This document shows, piece after piece, positions 1-5,777 of a stretch of DNA of 6,963 bases. Each line of letters opens with the position of its first letter. Within the stretch, counting starts at the first letter, position 1. The translations under genes were made by a program, and so were the position numbers. Below the pieces are notes generated by a model. It did no database searches and had not been told where the DNA came from. It worked only from the letters and a program-made list of their open reading frames with translations. This DNA is from Gp6-AA40 sp050742535 (GTDB lineage Bacteria > Acidobacteriota > Vicinamibacteria > Vicinamibacterales > UBA2999), in NCBI GenBank assembly GCA_050742535.1, contig JBOGIQ010000323.1, positions 1 to 6,963 of the forward strand. Reading direction: 5' to 3'.

Positions 1-200
1 GTTCTGGCGTCGACGAAGGCAATGCTCCACGGATGCACGAGACCGGACGCGACCTGCGTCACCTTGATGCGACCCGTCTGCGTGCCTAATTCCGCCGGCA
101 GCGCCGGTGCTGGTGGCGTCGGCTGACCCCGTTGTGCGACCGCCGTGGCGGCTGATACGAGCAGAATGACGGCGACGATTGAGGTGACAGTGCGGTGCAT
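1..200 (-). CDS. N-terminal fragment of a secreted PQQ-type (glucose/sorbosone) dehydrogenase
   Basis: Reading leftward from the ATG at 200-198, an open frame of 66 codons runs off the window edge. Residues 1-22 form a Sec signal peptide: a basic start (MHR), a hydrophobic stretch (IVAVILLV) and an A-V-A cleavage site before Q23. A proline-rich linker follows. Residues about 51-66 contain GLVHPWSIAF, which resembles the opening blade of soluble PQQ-dependent sugar dehydrogenases of the glucose/sorbosone dehydrogenase family (typically GLxxPWgxaFLPDG). Those are periplasmic beta-propellers that oxidise sugars or related substrates. The start is supported by a GAGGA Shine-Dalgarno at 206-210 with a 5-nt spacer. 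The gene lies downstream of the kinase on the same strand with a 56-bp gap, so it could be co-transcribed but has its own ribosome site. Only the N-terminus is visible; cofactor and substrate residues are outside, so the family call rests on one motif. Confidence 0.75.
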   Translation of the reverse strand, partial: MHRTVTSIVAVILLVSAATAVAQRGQPTPPAPALPAELGTQTGRIKVTQVASGLVHPWSIAFVDAR

Positions 201-205
201 ACGAT

Positions 206-210
206 TCCTC
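206..210 (-). promoter_or_regulatory. Shine-Dalgarno of the PQQ-type dehydrogenase gene
   Basis: GAGGA on the minus strand, 5 nt before the ATG at 200-198. It fixes the start and shows independent translation initiation, unlike the overlapping genes upstream. Confidence 0.65.
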
Positions 211-229
211 GCGGCGCGAATGCTATCAC

Positions 230-296
230 CAGACGTCGGAAATCAGACGTCAGACGTCAGACATCAGAACCTCTGGCGTCTGGCGTCTGGTGTCTG
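230..296. repeat. Heptamer (CAGACGT) tandem array folding into an inverted repeat
   Basis: On the plus strand, 7-bp units keep one phase from 230 to 271: CAGACGT, CGGAAAT, CAGACGT, CAGACGT, CAGACAT, CAGAACC. From 272 the complementary unit appears: TCTGGCG, TCTGGCG, TCTGGTG, TCTG. Arms 244-268 and 272-296 face each other across a 3-nt loop. In plus-strand RNA the 25 positions give 20 Watson-Crick pairs, 4 G-U wobbles (249/291, 250/290, 257/283, 264/276) and one A-C mismatch (263/277). In the minus-strand mRNA, the sense of the flanking genes, four of these become A-C mismatches. The array encodes the last dozen residues of the kinase and its TGA. No U-tract follows on the minus strand, so it is not a classical intrinsic terminator. 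Confidence 0.85.
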
Positions 297-1189
297 CCTC
301 TAACCACGTTCTCGATTTCGTGCAGATTCGGGACGCCGCCGATTGCCCCTTCGCGCGTGCAGCTGACCGCCGCCGCGGCATTCGCGAAGCGCAGCATCGC
401 GTCCGGAGAGTCGCCGCGCAGAAGCGAAAAAATCAGCGCCCCGCGGAAGACGTCACCCGCGCCGGTGGTATCCACGGCCTCCACGCGGAAGGCTGGCACC
501 TGGTGCAGCCGGTCGCCGGCCACCAGCATCGACCCGCGCGCTCCGAGCGTGACGCACAACATGCCGTCGTGCCGCCGGCGGAGCGCCCGCAGCGCGCGTT
601 CCGGGTCCGTCTCCCCGGTGAGCGCCTGCGGCACGTGCTCGGCAAGGATCGGGAACGTCGCGGTGGCGAGCAGTTCCGCTGTCCGCGGTCGGACTTCATC
701 GATGTCCGTCGTCACGGCGAGGCCTGCGGCCCGGGCGATCTGCGCGACCGCGATCGCCGCGTCTTCATCCACGTTGTCGACATGAAGCACGCGTGCTCCT
801 GCGAGGGCGTCATCGGAAAGATCGCCAGGGCGGATTTGCAGCGACGCGTCGCGCTGCCAGGCGACGATGCGTTCGCCCGAGTGCTCGTCGACAAGGATCA
901 CTGCGTGACGATTAGGCGCGTAGCGGACGGCGGCGTACGTGGTGTCGATGCCGCGCTGCTCCAGCTCGCTGCGAATGAGCCGGCCGTGTTCGTCGTTGCC
1001 GAACGCGCCGACGTAACGCGTCCGCAGGCCGAGCGCGGCGCACGTGGCCAGCGTCGTCGCCACTTGCCCGCCCAACAGCCGCCGGCAGCTGCCGACGCGC
1101 ACTTTTTGTCCGCTGCCGGGCAAATGGGGCACGCGATAAACGAGATCAACTGAGTTCTCACCAACCCCGACGACGTCGCAGCCGTTCAC
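257..1189 (-). CDS. PfkB/ribokinase-family carbohydrate kinase
   Basis: This 310-residue cytoplasmic kinase is of the usual length for the PfkB family, which transfers phosphate from ATP to a sugar or nucleoside hydroxyl. Residues 1-20 carry the opening strand (VVGVGENSVDLV). Residues 39-66 match the N-terminal signature with its GG motif and GAFGNDEHG. Residues 240-250 match the C-terminal signature DTTGAGDVFRG; GAG forms the anion hole and D246 is the expected catalytic base. The start is GTG at 1189, overlapping the TGA of the upstream methyltransferase by 4 bp (GTGA), which argues for translational coupling; no strong Shine-Dalgarno is seen. It is the last gene of the coupled run. The last dozen residues or so (from about 299) and the stop codon are encoded by the heptamer repeat, so the tail is probably not part of the conserved fold. 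The substrate cannot be read from the sequence. Confidence 0.93.
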   Translation of the reverse strand: MNGCDVVGVGENSVDLVYRVPHLPGSGQKVRVGSCRRLLGGQVATTLATCAALGLRTRYVGAFGNDEHGRLIRSELEQRGIDTTYAAVRYAPNRHAVILVDEHSGERIVAWQRDASLQIRPGDLSDDALAGARVLHVDNVDEDAAIAVAQIARAAGLAVTTDIDEVRPRTAELLATATFPILAEHVPQALTGETDPERALRALRRRHDGMLCVTLGARGSMLVAGDRLHQVPAFRVEAVDTTGAGDVFRGALIFSLLRGDSPDAMLRFANAAAAVSCTREGAIGGVPNLHEIENVVRGRHQTPDARGSDV

Positions 1190-1986
1190 GGCGCGGCCAG
1201 CTCGTAGAGCGCGATGGCAGCGGCGGTGGCCACGTTCAGTGAATCAACCGACGCGCGAATCGGGATGCGCACGCGATACTCACATGCCGCAATCGCGGTT
1301 TCGGTAAGCCCGTCTCCCTCGTGGCCGAGGAGGAAAGCGACGCGCAGCGGTCGCGTCGCCGACGAGAAGTCCTGGATCGGCATCGCATCGTGCGCGGGCG
1401 TCAGGGCGACGAGCGCCCAGCCGTCGGCCGCGAGATCTCTCAGCGTGGCCGGCCATGGCTCGGCGTCCGCGAACGGGACCGTGAGCACGGCGCCCATCGA
1501 CGTGCGAATCGCCTTCCGGTACAGCGGATCGGCGCAGGAGGGTCCGAGCAGCACGGTGTCGCCGCCGAACGCCGCTGCGCTCCGGAAGATTGCGCCGACG
1601 TTATCGGCGTCGCCCACGCGCTCGAGGACGATGGCCCGCCGCGCGCCGGCGGTACACGCGCGCCACTCGGCGCGCCGTGGCCGTGCGCCGGTTGCGAGGC
1701 ATCCGCGGTGGAAATTGAATCCGGCGATGTCGTCCATGACGTGCTTCGGCACGATATAGACAGGAACAGCGGGGCGGACGGCCAGCGCCTCTTCGAGCGC
1801 CTTCATCGCGCTTGGGGTGACCAGCACTGCGCATGTCTCGAACGCCGTGCTTTTCAGTAACCGCTCGACGACGAGGCGTCCTTCGGCGATGAACAGCTTG
1901 CGCGTACGCGCCAGCTCCGGATCGCTGACCGCCCGGAAGTCCGACAGCCGGCTGTCTCCCGGGTCGTCGACGTAGATGACGTTCAC
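1186..1986 (-). CDS. SpoU/TrmH-family RNA 2'-O-ribose methyltransferase
   Basis: The protein (266 residues) is predicted to transfer a methyl group from S-adenosylmethionine to a ribose 2'-OH in rRNA or tRNA. Residues about 18-100 resemble the SpoU substrate-binding domain (ARTRKLFIAEGRLVVERLL). The SPOUT catalytic domain shows all three motifs: motif 1 at 121-141 (DADNVGAIFRSAAAFG, with N129 and R135), motif 2 at 220-227 (LGHEGDGL, with E223) and motif 3 at 241-262 (IPIRASVDSLNVATAAA, with S249 and N251). RTSMGA at 161-166 is also typical. The GTG at 1986-1984 is chosen because it overlaps the pheA TGA as GTGA and leaves a normal N-terminus. A longer in-frame start at 2082 would lie deep in pheA and add 32 residues of unlikely composition. 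No good Shine-Dalgarno precedes the GTG, so coupling with pheA is likely. The exact RNA target is unknown. Confidence 0.94.
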   Translation of the reverse strand: MNVIYVDDPGDSRLSDFRAVSDPELARTRKLFIAEGRLVVERLLKSTAFETCAVLVTPSAMKALEEALAVRPAVPVYIVPKHVMDDIAGFNFHRGCLATGARPRRAEWRACTAGARRAIVLERVGDADNVGAIFRSAAAFGGDTVLLGPSCADPLYRKAIRTSMGAVLTVPFADAEPWPATLRDLAADGWALVALTPAHDAMPIQDFSSATRPLRVAFLLGHEGDGLTETAIAACEYRVRIPIRASVDSLNVATAAAIALYELAAP

Positions 1987-2810
1987 GTCTCGGCGCCGCT
2001 TCGACGCTCCGCCCCCTTGTAAGTTCCGAGCACCCGCGTCCAGCGCGCGAACTCGGCCAGATGGGTCAGTGCGCGTGCGCATATCAGATCGTCGCGGCGT
2101 GCTTCAACTTCCACGTAGAACAGGTACTCCCACGGGCGGCCGCGAATCGGCCGGCTTTCGAGCTTGGTCAGGTTGATGTCGCGCAGCGCGAAGACGCTCA
2201 GCGCCTTGAACAGCGCCCCCGGCGTGCTCGGCAGCGCGAAGACAATCGTCGTCTTGTTCCCATCGGCCGGCGATGCTCCGCCGATGATGGCAAAGCGCGT
2301 GATGTTGTATTCGAAATCCTGCACCGCCTCCTGCAGCACCTCGAGGCCGAAGACTTCGGCCGCCCGGCGCGACGCCAGCGCGGCGGCGTTGGGGAGCTTC
2401 TGTTCGGCCACCAGCTTGGCGCCGCCAGCCGTGTCGTAGACCGCTTCAACGGTCGCGCCGAGGTCCTTCAGATAGCGCTCGCACTGCGCCAGCGCCTGTG
2501 GATGGGAGTAGACGACCTTCACGTCGCTCAGCGTCGTGCCTGGCAGCGCCTGCAGGCAGTGAACGACGTCGAGCTCGACTTCGCCGGTGATCGACAGCTC
2601 GTGCTCGAGCAGGAGGTCGTAGTTGCGATGGATCGTCCCGCCGATCGAGTTCTCCAGCGGCACCACGCCATGCGTGGCCTTCTTCCTGACGACCGCCTCG
2701 AACACCTCGTCGAAGCTCTTGCACGGCAGCGTTTCCGCGTTCGGCCCGCCGAAGTGCAGCGCGGCCGCCTCGCTGTAGGCGCCCGGTTCTCCCTGATATG
2801 CCAGTCTCAC
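1983..2810 (-). CDS. pheA: Prephenate dehydratase, monofunctional
   Basis: This cytoplasmic enzyme decarboxylates and dehydrates prephenate to phenylpyruvate, the committed step towards phenylalanine. The 275 residues are the usual size for a dehydratase plus ACT domain; no chorismate mutase domain is attached. Catalytic-domain landmarks are YQGEPGAYSEAA (5-16), PLENSIGG (51-58) and the TRF motif at 171-173 (YNITRFAIIG), whose Thr is catalytic in the family. The ACT domain follows, with GAL at 198-200 and ESRP at 218-221, the motifs associated with phenylalanine binding, so feedback inhibition by phenylalanine is expected. The GTG at 2810-2808 is chosen over an upstream in-frame start at 2912: it has GGGAG 5 nt upstream (2816-2820), it places the fold at residue 2, and it forms a GTGA overlap with the stop of the membrane-protein gene. 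Its own TGA overlaps the methyltransferase GTG in the same way. Confidence 0.97.
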   Translation of the reverse strand: MRLAYQGEPGAYSEAAALHFGGPNAETLPCKSFDEVFEAVVRKKATHGVVPLENSIGGTIHRNYDLLLEHELSITGEVELDVVHCLQALPGTTLSDVKVVYSHPQALAQCERYLKDLGATVEAVYDTAGGAKLVAEQKLPNAAALASRRAAEVFGLEVLQEAVQDFEYNITRFAIIGGASPADGNKTTIVFALPSTPGALFKALSVFALRDINLTKLESRPIRGRPWEYLFYVEVEARRDDLICARALTHLAEFARWTRVLGTYKGAERRSGAET

Positions 2811-3244
2811 GATTGCTCCCGTTCCGTTCGAATGAGTCGAGCCTGCCCGCGAATATACGCTCCGGCAATCAGCGCCGGAGGCGTGATCACCGCCATCGCC
2901 ACGCGCACCCAAAGCGGCGGCACCAGCACGTTGGGCGCCACGGATGCCGCCACCAGCAGCAGCGTCACGAGCGCCGCCGTGGCGGCCGCATGCTGAACCT
3001 CGTGCGAGCCGGCCAGCTTGGCCAGCACGTATCCCGTCAACAGCGCCGCGATCGCATGCGTGATCAGCAGCGCGGCCAGCACCTGCGGACGATTACGGAC
3101 CGCGATATACGATGCTTCATCCTTGACGGGCGCGTTCGCCAGCGACATCACCAGCGTCTGTTCGAGCGTCTGATCGATGAATCCCAGGAGCAGCATCGCC
3201 GCCAGGACAACCACGATGCTGCGAGTGAAGCTGATGCCTGTCAT
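2807..3244 (-). CDS. Small four-helix membrane protein of unknown function
   Basis: The protein has 145 residues and I do not recognise its family. Four hydrophobic stretches suggest an integral inner-membrane protein: about 7-26 (SIVVVLAAMLLLGFID), 55-78 (VLAALLITHAIAALLTGYVL), 86-108 (AAATAALVTLLLVAASVAP) and 110-131 (LWVRVAMAVITPPALIAGAY). The C-terminus is short and charged (RLIRTEREQS). The ATG at 3244 directly follows the rhomboid TAG with no base between, and no Shine-Dalgarno is visible, so ribosome re-initiation after the rhomboid gene is likely. Its TGA overlaps the pheA GTG. Sitting between a rhomboid protease and pheA, it could be a partner or substrate of the rhomboid, but nothing in the sequence proves that. 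That it is a real gene is supported by the exact junctions on both sides and its clean hydrophobic pattern. Confidence 0.75.
   Translation of the reverse strand: MTGISFTRSIVVVLAAMLLLGFIDQTLEQTLVMSLANAPVKDEASYIAVRNRPQVLAALLITHAIAALLTGYVLAKLAGSHEVQHAAATAALVTLLLVAASVAPNVLVPPLWVRVAMAVITPPALIAGAYIRGQARLIRTEREQS
2816..2820 (-). promoter_or_regulatory. Shine-Dalgarno deciding the pheA start
   Basis: GGGAG on the minus strand, 5 nt before the GTG at 2810-2808 and inside the 3' end of the membrane-protein gene. It favours this GTG over the longer in-frame start at 2912. Confidence 0.65.
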
Positions 3245-4093
3245 CTAGAAATAGAACGCGTGTACGACCGACCAGACGACAGACAGGATCGACACGGCCA
3301 GCAGGACGACCGCGATGGCCAGATGGTCGACGCGCTCCGCCTTGAGCGGGTCGAGCGTCCGCGCCGTGAGATAGCCGCCGGCGAAGCCGCCGAAGTGGGC
3401 CCAGTTGTTGACGAACGGGATGAACACTCCCATGAGCAGAAGCATCACGACGTTCTGCATGGCGTAGCTGCGCGCCATGCCGCTGCCGCTTCGATGACCG
3501 TAGGCGAGGATGGCGCCGATGAGTCCGGCGATCGACGCCGAGGCGCCGACCGTGAAGCCGACGCCGCCGATGATCGGGATCCGGGGAATAAAGATCCCGG
3601 TCAGCGAGCTCAGCGTGAAACCGACGACGCCGCCTGCGACATAGATAATGACCATCCGCCCCGGGCCGAACAGATCGGCCACCGCGGGCGCCAGCTGTCG
3701 TGCCGCGAGCATGTTGAAGAAAATGTGGAGCGGCCCGGCATGCAGCCACCCCGCGCTCAACACGGTCCACCACCGATCGGCCTCGAAGACAGGGTAGCCA
3801 CCGCTGGCGCCGAACACGAACATCGCCTCCGGGGACGGCGAGAACAGCGCGAACATGTTGTTGGTCTCGATGCTCCCGCGCGAGAACAGGAGCATCAGCG
3901 CGTAGACGACGATGCAGGCGCCGATGACGAAGGGGACGAAGCCGAGGTCCTGCCCCAGCGCACGGAAGGCCGGTGCCCAGCCCCACAGGCCGGGGTTCCA
4001 TCGGTTGCAGTTGTAGCAGCGCTCGTCGCCGACGCCGACGAGCACCCCGCACGACGTGCAGATGACGGAGCCCGTCCGCTGGCGCTTGAACAC
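3245..4093 (-). CDS. Rhomboid-family intramembrane serine protease with N-terminal zinc ribbon
   Basis: The protein (282 residues) is predicted to cleave transmembrane substrates within the inner membrane. Residues 12-29 form a CxxC-x10-CxxC zinc ribbon (C12, C15, C26, C29), then NRWNPGLWGW. The rhomboid core follows: a first helix at about 53-71, a large loop with RWW (107-109), and HAGPLHIFFN (118-127), where H123 and N127 match the conserved His and Asn that stabilise the oxyanion. The catalytic Ser185 lies in GASA (183-186) and His233 in NWAHFGG (230-236), so the Ser-His dyad is intact. A final hydrophobic helix at about 255-280 follows the His helix, consistent with a 6+1 arrangement. 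The start is GTG at 4093 with no clear Shine-Dalgarno; TATTAT lies 7 nt upstream. It is the first gene of the five-gene minus-strand run and is divergent from ubiX. The substrate is unknown. Confidence 0.94.
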   Translation of the reverse strand: MFKRQRTGSVICTSCGVLVGVGDERCYNCNRWNPGLWGWAPAFRALGQDLGFVPFVIGACIVVYALMLLFSRGSIETNNMFALFSPSPEAMFVFGASGGYPVFEADRWWTVLSAGWLHAGPLHIFFNMLAARQLAPAVADLFGPGRMVIIYVAGGVVGFTLSSLTGIFIPRIPIIGGVGFTVGASASIAGLIGAILAYGHRSGSGMARSYAMQNVVMLLLMGVFIPFVNNWAHFGGFAGGYLTARTLDPLKAERVDHLAIAVVLLAVSILSVVWSVVHAFYF

Positions 4094-4100
4094 GAGGTCG

Positions 4101-4106
4101 ATAATA
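4101..4106 (-). promoter_or_regulatory. Possible -10 box for the rhomboid-pheA-kinase operon
   Basis: TATTAT on the minus strand (one mismatch to TATAAT) ends 7 nt before the rhomboid GTG. This is the usual -10 to start-site distance, so the transcript could begin at or next to the start codon (leaderless). No recognisable -35 box lies 16-18 bp further upstream. This is inferred from position and one hexamer only. Confidence 0.25.
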
Positions 4107-4107
4107 C

Positions 4108-4135
4108 TGGTTGGTGGTTAGTGGTTGGTAGTTCG
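4108..4135. repeat. Heptamer (TGGTTGG) tandem array between the rhomboid gene and ubiX
   Basis: Four consecutive 7-bp units read TGGTTGG, TGGTTAG, TGGTTGG, TAGTTCG on the plus strand, followed by TAG and then the ubiX ATG. The array fills most of the 45-bp divergent intergenic space, so it must overlap any promoter or leader of ubiX. Confidence 0.8.
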
Positions 4136-4138
4136 TAG

Positions 4139-4720
4139 ATGAAGATCATCGTTGCGATCACCGGCGCGACGGGCGCGATCTACGGCGTGCGCATCCTCGA
4201 GCGCCTGCGCGAGGCTGGTGCGGAAACGCATCTGGTCATCAGCCGCTGGGGCGCGCGGACGCTCTTGCACGAGACGCCCTACTCGCGCGAGCAGGTCGAG
4301 TCGCTGGCGAGCGTCGCCTATGCGCCCGGCGACATGGGCGCCGCGATTTCGAGCGGGTCGTTCCGCACCGACGGGATGGTGATTGCTCCCTGCAGCGCCA
4401 AGACGCTTGCGGCCGTGTCGCACGGGTTTGGCGAAAACCTCGTGCATCGCGCCGCCGACGTCGTCCTCAAGGAACGGCGCCGCCTCGTGCTGGTCGTTCG
4501 CGAAGCGCCGCTCAGCGACATCCATCTCGAAAACATGCTCAAGCTGTCGCGGATGGGGGCGGTGGTGCTGCCGCCGATGCCCGCCTTCTACAACCGGCCG
4601 CGCACCGTGGACGACATCGTCGAACACACCGTCTCGCGGGTGCTCGATCAATTTGGATTGGATGTGGCTGGGGCAGAGCGCTGGAGCGGCGAGATGGGTG
4701 TCGGTCAGGAAGTCGACTAA
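4139..4720 (+). CDS. ubiX: UbiX flavin prenyltransferase
   Basis: UbiX joins a dimethylallyl group to FMN to make prenylated FMN, the cofactor of UbiD-type decarboxylases used in quinone synthesis and aromatic acid metabolism. The 193 residues are typical for the family. Visible motifs are the FMN-binding opening MKIIVAITGATGAIYG (GATGA at 9-13), SSGSF (71-75), APCSAKTLA (83-91), the block from H103 to L134 with KERRRLVLVVRE and PLSDIHLENML (K111, R121, E122), and PPMPAFY (145-151) with Y151. These are the conserved blocks around FMN and the isoprenoid phosphate. The ATG at 4139 comes right after the heptamer array; only a weak purine stretch (GGTAG) lies upstream. No ubiD gene is in the window, so the partner must be elsewhere. 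The gene is divergent from the rhomboid gene, and its TAA abuts the stop of the convergent coiled-coil gene. Confidence 0.97.
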   Translation: MKIIVAITGATGAIYGVRILERLREAGAETHLVISRWGARTLLHETPYSREQVESLASVAYAPGDMGAAISSGSFRTDGMVIAPCSAKTLAAVSHGFGENLVHRAADVVLKERRRLVLVVREAPLSDIHLENMLKLSRMGAVVLPPMPAFYNRPRTVDDIVEHTVSRVLDQFGLDVAGAERWSGEMGVGQEVD

Positions 4721-5647
4721 TCAGTCCAGTTCCTTCACCGCCTGCTGGGCTTTTGCGAGCGCGCGTTCGGCGTCCTCGACTTCCTGAGCCGCTTCTTCGG
4801 CCTGTGCCGCCACGGCGCGCGCGTTCTTCCGCGCCTCGTCTGCGTCGGTAGTCGCGCGTTCGAGCTGCTGCTCCGCGCGCTGTTTGCCCGCGTCCGCGTC
4901 CTTCGACTTCGCCGCGGCCTTCTTCAAGTCCTCTTCGGCCCGCTGCGCTGCCTTGCGCGCGTCGCGAAGCGTGCGTTCGGCATCCTGTACGGCGGCCTTC
5001 GCCGCGGCCCGCTGCTCCTTTCGCTCGGCTTCGCGAGCTTTCTCATCCTCCGGGCTGGCGGGTTTCCTGGTTGCCTTGCGCGGCGTCTTCTGCTCGAACG
5101 GGATGATGCGTGTCGGGCCCGTGCCGCGCCCTGACTGATCCACGCGTGGGACGAGCGCCGCCAATACCTCGAATCCCGGTGGCTGCACGTCGTCTGTCAG
5201 GCGGCCCGGTTCGGGCGTTCCGGGCAAACCGGCGTAGGTGGAGAGCGCCTCCAGCGTGGTCGTCACCCGGCGCATCGTGTCGGGCGCGGCGGCGCTCCCC
5301 GCCTCCGTGAGAAGTTTCGCCGCGCGCGTCGTCAGCTCGGACAGGGCGGCGCGGCGGGATTCGAGCGGTGCGCGGATATCGGCGGACTTGCCGCCCAACT
5401 GGGCCGTCTGCGCCTTTCGGAACTTTTCGCCGGCGTCCAGCAGACGGTCGAACACGATGCGGTGTTTCAGGTAGAGCTGGTTGACGGCCCAGGCCGGGAC
5501 CGAAGGTTTGGCCAGTGCCTTGACGCGCTCGGCGGCCTCGGCGTCGCCAGCCTTCTTCACTCGCGCTGCCAGAGCATTCCGCGCGGCAGTGAATTCAGTC
5601 AGGGGAAGCTGAAAGAGGGCGTCGATATCGTCCTGGACACCCTGCAC
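4721..5647 (-). CDS. Conserved hypothetical protein with KPSVPAWAVN motif and long C-terminal coiled coil
   Basis: With the start at 5647 the protein has 308 residues. Residues about 8-80 form a helical N-terminal domain (DALFQLPLTEFTAARNALAA, then LAKPSVPAWAVNQLYLKHR at 45-63). This resembles hypothetical proteins I recall from other high-GC bacteria, to which I can assign no function. A linker with a Pro/Gly-rich patch runs from about 140 to 200. Residues 201-308 are almost entirely Ala, Glu, Lys, Arg, Gln and Asp with heptad-like spacing, a long coiled coil with no membrane segment or signal peptide, so a cytoplasmic structural or scaffolding role is possible. The GTG at 5647 is preferred because the extra 11 residues from the in-frame GTG at 5680 would be encoded by the 8-bp repeat. 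Both starts have GGAAAA just upstream, so the choice is not certain. The gene is convergent with ubiX and divergent from the zinc-ribbon gene. Confidence 0.83.
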   Translation of the reverse strand: MQGVQDDIDALFQLPLTEFTAARNALAARVKKAGDAEAAERVKALAKPSVPAWAVNQLYLKHRIVFDRLLDAGEKFRKAQTAQLGGKSADIRAPLESRRAALSELTTRAAKLLTEAGSAAAPDTMRRVTTTLEALSTYAGLPGTPEPGRLTDDVQPPGFEVLAALVPRVDQSGRGTGPTRIIPFEQKTPRKATRKPASPEDEKAREAERKEQRAAAKAAVQDAERTLRDARKAAQRAEEDLKKAAAKSKDADAGKQRAEQQLERATTDADEARKNARAVAAQAEEAAQEVEDAERALAKAQQAVKELD

Positions 5648-5715
5648 TTTTCCACTTCTTCCACTTTCCAACTTTTCCACTTTTCCACTTTTCTACTTTT
5701 CTACTTTTCCACTTA
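5645..5715. repeat. Octamer (CACTTTTC) tandem array at the 5' end of the coiled-coil gene
   Basis: Nine units of 7-9 bp lie on the plus strand, beginning at 5645, 5653, 5662, 5669, 5678, 5686, 5694, 5702 and 5710 (last one partial). The consensus is CACTTTTC with T or C at the first base. The minus strand is almost pure purine (GTGGAAAA units) apart from the T in each unit, so it presents repeated GGAAAA Shine-Dalgarno-like sites and repeated GTG codons right at the gene start. An in-frame TAG at 5693-5695 limits upstream extension of the reading frame. Confidence 0.88.
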
Positions 5716-5762
5716 TCGCCCTGACCTAGTCTGTCACATCCCCTCGATACATTGGCTGTATC

Positions 5763-5768
5763 AGGGAG
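5763..5768 (+). promoter_or_regulatory. Shine-Dalgarno deciding the zinc-ribbon gene start
   Basis: AGGGAG directly abuts the ATG at 5769 but lies 9 nt before the in-frame ATG at 5778. The second ATG is therefore the better placed start. Confidence 0.6.
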
Positions 5769-5777
5769 ATGAACACG

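Noticed and set aside
244..296. Hairpin as an intrinsic terminator for the kinase operon
   Set aside because: On the minus strand the stem has four A-C mismatches and is not followed by a U-run.
290..1153. Plus-strand open frame opposite the PfkB kinase
   Set aside because: Arg/Ala/His-rich composition with no motif; the minus strand carries both PfkB signatures.
2061..2996. Plus-strand open frame opposite pheA
   Set aside because: It lies over the conserved dehydratase and ACT motifs on the minus strand and has antisense-like composition.
2798..4138. Long plus-strand open frame (about 446 codons) opposite the rhomboid and membrane-protein genes
   Set aside because: Its translation is extremely rich in His, Arg, Asp and Gln with no domain-like pattern, as expected from the reverse strand of GC-rich coding DNA; the minus-strand genes have clear catalytic motifs and exact junctions.
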